Of a stretch of 64,000 nucleotides of DNA, positions 33,543-41,268 are shown piece after piece. Made by a program: the position numbers and the translations under genes. How positions within the stretch are numbered: position 1 is the stretch's first letter; each line of letters starts with the position of its first letter. The stretch comes from Catalinimonas alkaloidigena (GTDB taxonomy: Bacteria; Bacteroidota; Bacteroidia; Cytophagales; Cyclobacteriaceae), in assembly GCF_029504655.1 (NCBI RefSeq), contig NZ_JAQFIL010000001.1, forward strand, positions 4,097,001 to 4,161,000, in the 5' to 3' direction. The notes below the pieces were generated by a model. It made no database searches, was not told the origin of the DNA, and saw only the letters and a list, made by a program, of their open reading frames with translations.

Positions 33543-34520
33543 ATGAATGATTCCGCTTCTTCTGACTCCGTAGACTCCAGAATTAGCCGCTTTGAAAAGG
33601 AACTTTTCAAGCTGGACACTTCCCAGCTCTTAACTATGATGAAACAACATCTCAGTGATGGCTATTGCATTACTGATGATGAGGGTATTATTGTAGATGT
33701 AAACGACTCTTTTTGCAGTACTTTGGAATATCGTAAAGAAGAGTTGCTTACAAAAAACTTTGCAGAGCTCTTACCCCAGGGCATACGTCCTTATGCCCTG
33801 ATGCTGCATCACGAATATATATCAGGACAGACAGAAGAGAATGCTGCTGAGTGGGCATACGAAAGTAAATCGGGTAAAAAAGTGCTGCTGCGCTCCTCTA
33901 CTTCCAGGCTGGCGCTTTCTCCAGGTCATACCTATAAGTTAGAGATCTTACAGCTAACTACTCAAGCAGTTGCTGATGAGCAGGAAAGTATGAAGAAGAT
34001 CATGCATCAGTTTAAAAATACCTTACAGGAAATTGGCGGGCTACTGCAACTGCAAGCAGTGCAGCTTGAAGGAGAAGCCAAACAGGCAGTTGTACAAGCT
34101 CAACGTAGAACATCAGCGATTGCCCTCGCCTTTGAGCTGTTGCATAAGAGTACATATAGTGAAGCGATCAATATTGGAGAATACCTCTCCCGCCTGACCG
34201 GGCAGTTTGGGCAAAACTGTCAATTACACTTACACCACCAGGATATCTACTGGCAGATAAACAAAGCTTATGCGTTTGGAATCATTATTACTGAAAGCTT
34301 AAACAGCTTGATTGCAGCCGGAAATACTGTAATGCTACATCTAACCGCTAGTCAGGACAAGAATATATACGTGTGTGACTTGCGACTTGAGTACGCTTTT
34401 AGCGGAAAATTTACAGACTTCAGCAGGCAGTTAATTAATGCTCTGGGGAGGCAACTACAGGCAAAAGTAAAAATCCTACCCGACAGCCATCAAATACTTG
34501 ATGTACAGTGTCCTTTATGA
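33543..34520 (+). CDS. PAS domain protein with HisKA_2-like dimerisation domain and degenerate ATPase domain
   Basis: A 325-residue cytosolic protein. Residues about 30-145 form a PAS domain (DGYCITDDEGIIVDVNDSFCSTLEYRKEELL). It is followed by a HisKA_2-type helix pair, MHQFKNTLQEIGGLLQLQAVQL, with the phospho-acceptor-like His155, and by TSAIALAFELLHKS. The C-terminal part (IIITESLNSLIAAGNTVMLHLTAS..., LINALGRQLQAKVKIL) occupies the place of the HATPase domain, but the DxGxG and GLGL ATP-binding boxes are missing. It is probably a pseudokinase or scaffold that receives a signal but cannot phosphorylate by itself. Its 3' end overlaps the convergent Hpt-like gene by 6 bases. Confidence 0.8.
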   Translation: MNDSASSDSVDSRISRFEKELFKLDTSQLLTMMKQHLSDGYCITDDEGIIVDVNDSFCSTLEYRKEELLTKNFAELLPQGIRPYALMLHHEYISGQTEENAAEWAYESKSGKKVLLRSSTSRLALSPGHTYKLEILQLTTQAVADEQESMKKIMHQFKNTLQEIGGLLQLQAVQLEGEAKQAVVQAQRRTSAIALAFELLHKSTYSEAINIGEYLSRLTGQFGQNCQLHLHHQDIYWQINKAYAFGIIITESLNSLIAAGNTVMLHLTASQDKNIYVCDLRLEYAFSGKFTDFSRQLINALGRQLQAKVKILPDSHQILDVQCPL

Positions 34521-34874
34521 CGCCTCAGAAAGTTCCTCGTATTTACTTTTGACTTGAACAAGTAAGTTATCAAATGATTGTCCCAGTTCATGAATTAGTA
34601 CCGCTTTCCTTTCCTTATCTATAGCGGCCCCACTGATCTGTGGCTTAACCTGTTCCAGAAACTGACAAAGCTCATTTGCTCTCAACATCTCCAGATGTGA
34701 CATGACATTATGTAATGTTTTTCTGAAACTGTGTATATCCTGCTGCTCAATTGAGAGTACTAACTTATTTATTGCTTCTTCAAATTCTACACTTATAATC
34801 TGCAAAAAATACCTGTATTCGTCTCTGGACTCAAATACTTCTTCTACATACGAGTAATCTATGTTAATATTCAT
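34515..34874 (-). CDS. Hpt-like histidine phosphotransfer protein (putative)
   Basis: A 119-residue all-helical protein. The segment SFRKTLHNVMSHLEMLRANELCQFLEQVKPQ has the Hpt pattern: a His followed at +3 to +5 by the small-residue bend and later LCQFLE, resembling the C-terminal Hpt segment of the hybrid kinase at 43.5 kb (LRRIMHKLQPSVRMM). The His in TLHNVM is the candidate phosphate acceptor. It is convergent with the PAS pseudokinase gene. A stand-alone Hpt protein would connect a hybrid kinase to a response regulator; the partner is not identified here. The call is by pattern and moderate. Confidence 0.6.
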   Translation of the reverse strand: MNINIDYSYVEEVFESRDEYRYFLQIISVEFEEAINKLVLSIEQQDIHSFRKTLHNVMSHLEMLRANELCQFLEQVKPQISGAAIDKERKAVLIHELGQSFDNLLVQVKSKYEELSEAS

Positions 34875-35165
34875 TTTACTCTATCTGCTAATAGTTTCTG
34901 ATTCATTCCCTAACACTACAATTTGCTTACAATGGAAACATTAAAAAAAGATGAAAGGAGAAGTATATACCTTATGTTTGAATATTTATTAAATGTTAAA
35001 ATAACGAGGGATTGATCAAATAAACCGTAAGTCGCAACTGACATATGCGTGCCATCATTTAAGCTAAAATGATATTTTAACAGTAAAAAATTGAACTATT
35101 AAAACTTGTTTTCTGGGTTTTTTAAACAATGCGAGATATATACGTTATAAACAGTGTACATTATG
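34875..35165. other. A/T-rich intergenic region without a gene
   Basis: Divergent gap upstream of the Hpt-like gene and the small protein gene. No open frame of note. The right end leads into a candidate -7 box. Confidence 0.5.
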
Positions 35166-35173
35166 TAAATTTG
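35166..35173 (+). promoter_or_regulatory. Candidate Bacteroidota -7 box (TAAATTTG)
   Basis: TAAATTTG fits the TAnnTTTG -7 consensus of Bacteroidota and lies 48 bases upstream of the small protein gene at 35222. No clear -33 TTG is seen at the usual distance. Confidence 0.35.
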
Positions 35174-35221
35174 TACTCAGCCTACACGTAACCGTAAAAC
35201 AACACCAAAATTATATACTCC

Positions 35222-35437
35222 ATGGAAGAAAGTAATATTAAAGGTGTAGTTGCCCAACTTAAAGAAGACATTGATCAGGTGTCTCGCCAAACCAAAGGAT
35301 TAAAAAACGGAGAAAGATTCAGATCAGTAAAAAAGCTCAATGACCTTCGCACAATTCTGGATAAAATTACCGAGATCAATCAGTCGGTAGATCATCTGAT
35401 AGATGAGCAGCATCAAAAAAGAAACGGTCACCACTAA
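35222..35437 (+). CDS. Small hypothetical helical protein
   Basis: A 71-residue, highly charged protein (EESNIKGVVAQLKEDIDQVSRQTKGLKNGERFRSVKKLNDLRTILDKITEINQSVDHLIDEQHQKRNGHH) with heptad-like spacing of hydrophobic residues, probably a short coiled coil. No signal peptide or family recognised. It has its own candidate promoter and stands alone. Confidence 0.6.
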   Translation: MEESNIKGVVAQLKEDIDQVSRQTKGLKNGERFRSVKKLNDLRTILDKITEINQSVDHLIDEQHQKRNGHH

Positions 35438-35585
35438 TATTTTCTCCTTTTACGCATCCCTGGTTTAAAAGCATGATAACCTCTCTATCAGGCTAAGGCT
35501 ATTTCTACGTGTACTTACTTTCCTTATTACTATTTTAAAATTGTTGTATATTGATTGATCATAAATCAACAACCTAACTACAACA

Positions 35586-36899
35586 ATGAAGAAATCTATT
35601 TCTAAACATCCTGATCCTGCAGGACGAAGAAAGTTTGTAAAAAGCTCAGTAGCGGCATTCGCTACCATTAGTATCGTGCCCCGACATGTGCTTGGCGGTA
35701 CAGACCACATCGCGCCCAGCGATAAATTCAACCTTGCTTATATAGGTACGGGCAGACAGGGAAGAGGCACCCTTTTCAGAAGTTTTATCGAAATCCCTGA
35801 AGTTCAGATTGTAGCAGCTTGCGAGGTTGATCAAAAGAAACTCGCTGACTTTGAACAAATGGTATCTGACTATTATAGCGCTCAAAAAGAGCAAAATAGT
35901 TACCAGGGATTATCCACGTATGCTGATTTCCGAGAAATGTTAGGCAGTTCCGATGTAGATGGAGTGATAGTTGCTACCCCGGACCATTGGCACGCTTTGG
36001 CCTCAATCGCGGCTGCCAATGCAAAAAAACATGTTTACTGTGAGAAGCCTTTATCGCTTACGGTGGCCGAAGGAAGGGCAATGGTAGAGGCTGCCCGTAG
36101 AAACAATATCGTATTTCAGACCGGAAGTATGCAACGCTCCTGGGCTGACTTTCACCGGGCTGCTGAGCTGGTTATCAATGGTTATATCGGAGACATAGAA
36201 AAGGTAGTAGTAAGTGTGGGAGGTCCACCTGAGGAGTGTAATCAGCCCGATGAGCCTACTCCGAAATACCTGGACTGGGATATGTGGCTTGGTCCTGCCC
36301 CTCAAAGAGGCTACAGTTCTTTCTTCGCCCCTCCCATAGAGTGGGATGGGTGGCCCCGCTGGAGATATTGTAAGCATTATGGAGGGGGCATGATGACTGA
36401 TTGGGGAGCACATATGTTTGACATAGCACAGTGGGCCCTGGGGATGGATAATTCAGGACCAGTAGAGATAATTCCTCCTGACGGTAAAGACACGAAAGTA
36501 CTGACTTACAGATATGCAAATGGAATCCCGATGACTCGTGAAGATTTTGGTAAAGGTAATGCTGTGCGATTTATAGGTTCTGAAGGAACAATTGAAGTAA
36601 GCAGGAGCTTTCTGAATATGCCTGAGAATTTAAAACATCAGTCCATTGATCTGAACGACACGCATCTGTATCAAAGCCTCAACCATTACCGGGACTGGCT
36701 TAATTGTATCAAAACAGGAGAAAAACCGATATGTGATGTAGAAGTCGGGCACCGTACCGCTTCAGTATGCAACATTGGTAATATTGCTTATGAGCTTGGC
36801 CGACCATTACAGTGGGATCCTGAGAATGAGACGTTTAAAAACGATAAAGAAGCTGATAGTATGCTGTCACGCGATATGCGACAGCCCTGGAAGGTTTAA
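35586..36899 (+). CDS. Gfo/Idh/MocA family oxidoreductase with Tat signal
   Basis: A 437-residue protein. The N-terminus has a twin-arginine motif (GRRKFVKSSVAAFATISIVPRHVLGG), so it is exported folded with its cofactor. The Rossmann part starts FNLAYIGTGRQGRGTLF, and VDGVIVATPDHWHALASIAAANAKKHVYCEKPLSLTVAEG is the family's EKP motif with catalytic Lys. The C-terminal sheet domain includes WRYCKHYGGGMMTDWGAHMFDIAQWALGMD, with the GGGxxxDxGxHxxD motif. Family members oxidise or reduce sugars and cyclitols using NAD(P). The closest types in Bacteroidota are periplasmic glycan-degradation enzymes. It ends at a perfect terminator. Confidence 0.94.
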   Translation: MKKSISKHPDPAGRRKFVKSSVAAFATISIVPRHVLGGTDHIAPSDKFNLAYIGTGRQGRGTLFRSFIEIPEVQIVAACEVDQKKLADFEQMVSDYYSAQKEQNSYQGLSTYADFREMLGSSDVDGVIVATPDHWHALASIAAANAKKHVYCEKPLSLTVAEGRAMVEAARRNNIVFQTGSMQRSWADFHRAAELVINGYIGDIEKVVVSVGGPPEECNQPDEPTPKYLDWDMWLGPAPQRGYSSFFAPPIEWDGWPRWRYCKHYGGGMMTDWGAHMFDIAQWALGMDNSGPVEIIPPDGKDTKVLTYRYANGIPMTREDFGKGNAVRFIGSEGTIEVSRSFLNMPENLKHQSIDLNDTHLYQSLNHYRDWLNCIKTGEKPICDVEVGHRTASVCNIGNIAYELGRPLQWDPENETFKNDKEADSMLSRDMRQPWKV

Positions 36900-36926
36900 G
36901 ATGGATTAATGTTAATATTATTACCT

Positions 36927-36959
36927 CAGGCCGTAAAAAAAATTACGGCCTGTTTTTTT
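36927..36959 (+). terminator. Rho-independent terminator of the oxidoreductase gene
   Basis: Perfect 10-bp stem (CAGGCCGTAA at 36927-36936 with TTACGGCCTG at 36943-36952), a six-A loop and seven T. It may also serve the convergent gene that ends at 36964. Confidence 0.9.
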
Positions 36960-36963
36960 ACGT

Positions 36964-37734
36964 TTAATTTCGTGAATGTTCTAACTGATAATCCTTGTAA
37001 CACTGATTGATCGCCAGTATCACTTCATACTCATTTGGTCTTTCAACAAACAGATCTTTCATCCGGCAATACATCATAAACTCATCCAGTTTTTCTTTAT
37101 TCAGGCCCGTCACTTTTTCTACTAAATTACGGTTGTACTCCTGTGTAAGGGCATTAGATCGTTTGTCTGCGGCGATCTTCCTGCGTGCTTCTCTCTCGTA
37201 TCTTGCTCTTTTATTTAACCTGCCCGCGATAAAAGAAACAGGATTGAGTGGAGAAGCTGTAACTTCTCTTCTGGGACCATAGTAGGAGCCGGGAATATGA
37301 ATCTGCTCTTCTTCCTCATCTAACTCCATCTCCAGGATAGCTTTCTTAAAAGCATATTCATCTTTAAAGGCAAAGATGGTGACATTTTCAAGTGCATATT
37401 CCTGTTCACTGAGGCGTATTTTCAGGTCATAATTATCAGTAGTAGCTGTATCTCCAAAATAAAGGTGCTGGGGCTTATGTGCTACTGTAGAAAGGACAAG
37501 GGTATCCTGCTTCGGAAAAACGATATAAAAAAAACCTTCTTCATCGCTTACTACTCCTTTACCACGCTTGCCAATAGAGATTGTGGCATAGGGTACCACT
37601 TCATCTTGCTCATCAACTATAGTTCCGGAAAGGCGTATCTCCGACGTGCTCTCCTCACCTTGTACATCCTGCTGAGCGAGCAGCGTTCCTGGTACAATTA
37701 AGCATATAAGACACAAAAAAAATGTATTTCTCAT
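36964..37734 (-). CDS. Carboxypeptidase-like regulatory domain protein, exported
   Basis: A 256-residue protein with a signal peptide (MRNTFFLCLICLIVPGTLLAQ). Residues about 30-110 form a CarboxypepD_reg-like beta domain (IRLSGTIVDEQDEVVPYATISIGKRGKGVVSDEEGFFYIVFPKQDTLVLSTVAHKPQ), as found at the N-terminus of TonB-dependent receptors. The remainder is charged and helical, with YGPRREVTASPLNPVSFIAGRLNKRARYERE, common in stand-alone Bacteroidota proteins of this type. No receptor gene follows, so it acts alone or with a distant partner in the envelope. Confidence 0.85.
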   Translation of the reverse strand: MRNTFFLCLICLIVPGTLLAQQDVQGEESTSEIRLSGTIVDEQDEVVPYATISIGKRGKGVVSDEEGFFYIVFPKQDTLVLSTVAHKPQHLYFGDTATTDNYDLKIRLSEQEYALENVTIFAFKDEYAFKKAILEMELDEEEEQIHIPGSYYGPRREVTASPLNPVSFIAGRLNKRARYEREARRKIAADKRSNALTQEYNRNLVEKVTGLNKEKLDEFMMYCRMKDLFVERPNEYEVILAINQCYKDYQLEHSRN

Positions 37735-38104
37735 TTCAATATCATCAAAATTAAAGCTACTGCCGAACTCAAGTGCATTTTTTCATTATCATCAGACCAA
37801 CGATTATTCTGTAAAAATAATCCATTTTTTGGATAAACTAGCTGGCAAATCTCTAAAACCAGAGATTAGCTACTGATTTACTCTTTTCAGTAATACAAAT
37901 ATTGCAAGGAAAAGTCTGTCCTATGTCTAACGAACAATAGATTGGTAATTGCATACCAACCACTATTTCTCCATATCATGAATGAGCAATATAAATTTTT
38001 CAGCATTACTGCATACCCAACTTTATAAAGTATGCATTGACATTTTGTAAGCCGACGCTTTGACATGAGGGTATTTTGAAAGACACTTTATACGTATAGG
38101 AGAA
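37735..38104. other. Long upstream region of dnaK without a gene
   Basis: About 370 bases between the divergent carboxypeptidase-regulatory-like gene and the dnaK promoter zone. Several short inverted repeats are present, such as TTGGTA/TACCAA near 37950, but there is no open frame worth calling. Confidence 0.5.
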
Positions 38105-38147
38105 TAACTTTGCCCACAAATCTGCCAATCTGTCACGACTTCAGCTG

Positions 38148-38163
38148 TTGGCATAAGCATTGA
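38148..38163 (+). promoter_or_regulatory. Sigma-54-like promoter upstream of dnaK
   Basis: TTGGCATAAGCATTGA matches the -24/-12 consensus TTGGCACR-N4-TTGC except at two positions, with the GG and the TTG at the right spacing. It ends 50 bases before the dnaK start. The arm TGCCAA at 38123-38128 is the inverted complement of its TTGGCA, so the region could also bind a heat-shock regulator. A TAACTTTG -7-like box for the housekeeping sigma factor lies at 38105-38112. No CIRCE element was seen. Confidence 0.45.
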
Positions 38164-38212
38164 TCAAACAACAGTGAATTTGAATTTATTAAATCTGAAT
38201 CAATAAGATATT

Positions 38213-40150
38213 ATGGGAAAAGTTATAGGAATAGACTTAGGAACAACAAACTCCTGTGTCGCTGTAATGGAGGGTAACGAACCCGTTGTCATCCCCAACA
38301 GTGAAGGAGGAAGGACGACCCCATCTGTGGTCGCTTTTTTAGATAACGGAAATGGTGAACGTAAGGTAGGTAGTCCGGCCAAGCGTCAGGCAATTACCAA
38401 TCCTCATCATACAATCAGTTCTGTTAAGCGATTTATGGGTAAGAAGCACTCTGAAGTAACAGAGGAAAGAAAAAATGTCTCTTACGAACTAGAAAAAGGA
38501 AGTAATGATACGGTTCGCGTAAAAATTGGCGACCGTCTATATACCCCTCAGGAAATCTCAGCGATGATTTTGCAAAAAATGAAATCTACTGCTGAAGATT
38601 ACCTTGGCACTACCATCACTGATGCGGTAGTTACAGTACCTGCATATTTTAATGATGCTGAGCGCCAGGCTACTAAGGAAGCCGGACAGATTGCTGGCCT
38701 GAATGTCAAAAGAATTATCAACGAGCCTACTGCTGCAGCCCTTGCTTATGGCCTTGACAAGAAAAACAAGGACATGACCATTGCAGTGTATGACCTTGGA
38801 GGTGGTACTTTTGATATCTCTATTTTGGAATTAGGTGATGGTGTATTTGAAGTGAAGTCAACCAATGGTGATGTTCACCTCGGTGGTGATGATTTTGACG
38901 GAAAAATCATTGACTGGCTGGCGGAAGAATTTAAGAAAGATGAAGGCATTGATCTGAGAAAAGATCCCATGGCACTTCAGCGTCTGAAAGAAGCTGCTGA
39001 AAAAGCTAAAATTGAGCTATCTAGTGCTACCAGCACTGAAATCAACCTTCCTTACATCATGCCGGTTGATGGAATTCCCAAGCACTTGGTAAGGACACTG
39101 AGCCGTGCTAAATTTGAGCAATTAATTGATGACCTCGTACGTCGTAGCATGGAGCCTTGCAAAAAAGCCTTGGAGGATGCAGGCATGTCTACTTCTGAAA
39201 TTAATGAAGTGATTCTGGTAGGTGGTTCTACACGCGTACCCAAAATACAGGAAGAAGTAGAGAAATTCTTTGGCAAAAAGCCTTCCAAAGGTGTTAATCC
39301 TGATGAGGTAGTAGCAGTAGGAGCTGCCATTCAGGGTGGTGTATTCTCTGGTGATGTTAAAGATGTATTACTCTTAGATGTTACTCCATTGTCACTGGGT
39401 ATTGAGACTATGGGTGGCGTATCTACCAAGCTGATAGAATCTAACACTACGATTCCTACCAAGAAATCTGAAGTGTTCTCAACAGCTTCTGACAATCAGC
39501 CTTCAGTAGAGATCCATGTCCTGCAAGGTGAACGCCCCATGGCTAACCAAAACCGTACAATCGGTAGGTTCCACCTGGATGGCATACCACCTGCTCCTAG
39601 AGGGGTGCCGCAGATTGAGGTGACTTTTGATATTGATGCCAATGGTATCCTGAATGTGTCAGCTAAAGACAAAGGTACCGGCAAAGAGCAGAAGATTAGA
39701 ATTGAAGCTTCTTCCGGACTTACCGAAGAGGAAATAGAAAATATGCGTAAGGAAGCAGAAGCTAATGCTGAAACTGATAAGCAGGAGAAAGAAAAAGTGG
39801 AGAAAATCAATTCCGCTGACTCATTGATCTTTCAAACTGAAAAGCAGTTAAAAGAATTTGGTGAAAAACTTTCTGAAGGCAACAAAAAGCCCATTGAAGA
39901 AGCGCTTGCTGAACTTAAAGAAGCACATGGCAAGCAGGACTTGGATGCTATTGATGCAGCCATGAACAAATTGAATTCTGCATGGCAAAACGCTTCTCAG
40001 GAAATGTACCAGGCAGCGGGTGCTGATCAGGCAGGTGCAGCCGGAGGCCCTGAAGGTGCTCAGCCCGGTGGTGAGGATGCCAACGCTGGTGCAGACGGCG
40101 ATGTCTCAGATGTAGAATACGAAGAGGTAGACGACAAAGACAAGAAGTAA
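38213..40150 (+). CDS. dnaK: Molecular chaperone DnaK (Hsp70)
   Basis: A 645-residue Hsp70. Phosphate loop 1 is [16 protein letters not shown], followed by [14 protein letters not shown] [86 protein letters not shown] and [14 protein letters not shown]. The substrate-binding domain starts at [19 protein letters not shown], and the protein ends with a Gly/Ala-rich linker and the acidic tail [16 protein letters not shown]. Refolds proteins with DnaJ and GrpE, whose genes are not adjacent. Transcribed alone, with a strong terminator after it. Confidence 0.99.
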   Translation: MGKVIGIDLGTTNSCVAVMEGNEPVVIPNSEGGRTTPSVVAFLDNGNGERKVGSPAKRQAITNPHHTISSVKRFMGKKHSEVTEERKNVSYELEKGSNDTVRVKIGDRLYTPQEISAMILQKMKSTAEDYLGTTITDAVVTVPAYFNDAERQATKEAGQIAGLNVKRIINEPTAAALAYGLDKKNKDMTIAVYDLGGGTFDISILELGDGVFEVKSTNGDVHLGGDDFDGKIIDWLAEEFKKDEGIDLRKDPMALQRLKEAAEKAKIELSSATSTEINLPYIMPVDGIPKHLVRTLSRAKFEQLIDDLVRRSMEPCKKALEDAGMSTSEINEVILVGGSTRVPKIQEEVEKFFGKKPSKGVNPDEVVAVGAAIQGGVFSGDVKDVLLLDVTPLSLGIETMGGVSTKLIESNTTIPTKKSEVFSTASDNQPSVEIHVLQGERPMANQNRTIGRFHLDGIPPAPRGVPQIEVTFDIDANGILNVSAKDKGTGKEQKIRIEASSGLTEEEIENMRKEAEANAETDKQEKEKVEKINSADSLIFQTEKQLKEFGEKLSEGNKKPIEEALAELKEAHGKQDLDAIDAAMNKLNSAWQNASQEMYQAAGADQAGAAGGPEGAQPGGEDANAGADGDVSDVEYEEVDDKDKK

Positions 40151-40185
40151 TTTGTTAAGCCTCTAAGGCCCAAATAAATAAGCTG

Positions 40186-40213
40186 AGAGCTCCACTTGCG
40201 TGGAGCTCTTTTT
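40186..40213 (+). terminator. Rho-independent terminator of dnaK
   Basis: Perfect 10-bp stem (AGAGCTCCAC at 40186-40195 with GTGGAGCTCT at 40200-40209), four-base loop, then T run. Confidence 0.92.
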
Positions 40214-40276
40214 ATTCGATTATATTTTTCTTATACCCAAATCGAATATATCTTCAGAGTGAATACTTCATCTTAT

Positions 40277-40284
40277 TACATTTG
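40277..40284 (+). promoter_or_regulatory. Candidate -7 box (TACATTTG) next to the Nudix gene start
   Basis: TACATTTG fits TAnnTTTG and ends only five bases before the GTG start of the Nudix gene. If used, the mRNA would begin at or next to the start codon (leaderless). Confidence 0.3.
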
Positions 40285-40289
40285 AGAAA

Positions 40290-40823
40290 GTGAATTATTG
40301 CAGTAATTGTGGCAGCGAACAAATTAATTTTGATATCCCTCATGGAGATAACAGAGCCCGTTATATCTGCCATCAATGTAATGCCATACACTACCAAAAC
40401 CCCAAAATGGTAGTCGGTTGTCTACCCGTTTTTGAAGATAAAATTCTGATCTGCCGCCGTGCAATTGAGCCCTGCTATGGACTCTGGAATTTACCCGCCG
40501 GATATTTGGAGAACAATGAAACCGTAGAGGAAGGCGCAGCCCGCGAAACATGGGAAGAGGCCAGGGCAAATGTGAAAATCATAAAATTGCACTGCATTTA
40601 TAACCTACCTCATATCAATCAGGTATATCTGCATTTTCTGGCTCACCTGAAAAATGACAGGATTGCCTGTGGAAGTGAAAGCCTGGAGGTAAAACTATTT
40701 GATGTTTATGATATCCCGTGGAAGCAGTTGGCATTCAGTTCAAGTAAGTTTGCTCTGGAAAAATACATTGAATTTAAGGAAAGTTATCAGGGCGTACATA
40801 TGGGTACTTACCAGGCGGATTAA
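40290..40823 (+). CDS. Nudix hydrolase with N-terminal zinc ribbon
   Basis: A 177-residue protein beginning at GTG 40290. The N-terminal zinc ribbon has the pairs NYCSNCGSEQ and YICHQCNAIHYQNP, as in NudC-like and related hydrolases. The Nudix box GYLENNETVEEGAARETWEEARANV keeps the catalytic Glu residues (RE..EE), but the usual glycine after the second Glu pair is Arg, and the conserved start LWNLPAGYLE is intact. The substrate is a nucleoside diphosphate linked to some moiety; it cannot be named. It stands alone after the dnaK terminator. Confidence 0.9.
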   Translation: MNYCSNCGSEQINFDIPHGDNRARYICHQCNAIHYQNPKMVVGCLPVFEDKILICRRAIEPCYGLWNLPAGYLENNETVEEGAARETWEEARANVKIIKLHCIYNLPHINQVYLHFLAHLKNDRIACGSESLEVKLFDVYDIPWKQLAFSSSKFALEKYIEFKESYQGVHMGTYQAD

Positions 40824-41268
40824 GAGCAATCTACTATGATAATTGTTTCATTTGCTTGTATTTTCGCTTGATTGATCTCTTATAAAAATAATAACATCTC
40901 CTTCCTCAATTTTTTTGTACCGGATAATCTACCCGTACATTCTGAGTAATTATATCTAGCCAAAACCCGGATTAGTATCAAATAAATAAGAAATTATATC
41001 ATTTGGTACGCTTCCTTGACAATGTAACTTTTTACCTCAATACCACAGAAAAATAAGTAGCATGAGCCCTAGTTTTACCGTATACTATCAACGAAGAAGC
41101 AATACTACCTTACAGGTGGTTTAACAATATCTAAATTTTTATAAGGGCGACGTTAATTTGTTAAACCTTACTGCAAACTTAAAATAGCGCAATATAATAT
41201 TGTTTAGGCAATAATTTTTTAACTGTATCAGATAGAAGGATTAGGAGTCATCGTAATTTTTTATAAGT
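40824..41268. other. Intergenic region before the hybrid kinase gene, no gene seen
   Basis: 445 A/T-rich bases. Only open frames of about 20 codons are present. The length suggests a long 5' untranslated region or a regulated promoter for the hybrid kinase, but no operator repeat could be identified by eye. Confidence 0.5.

Noticed and set aside
38000..38212. CIRCE operator for HrcA before dnaK
   Set aside because: No TTAGCACTC-N9-GAGTGCTAA type inverted repeat was found; only the TGCCAA/TTGGCA arms are present.
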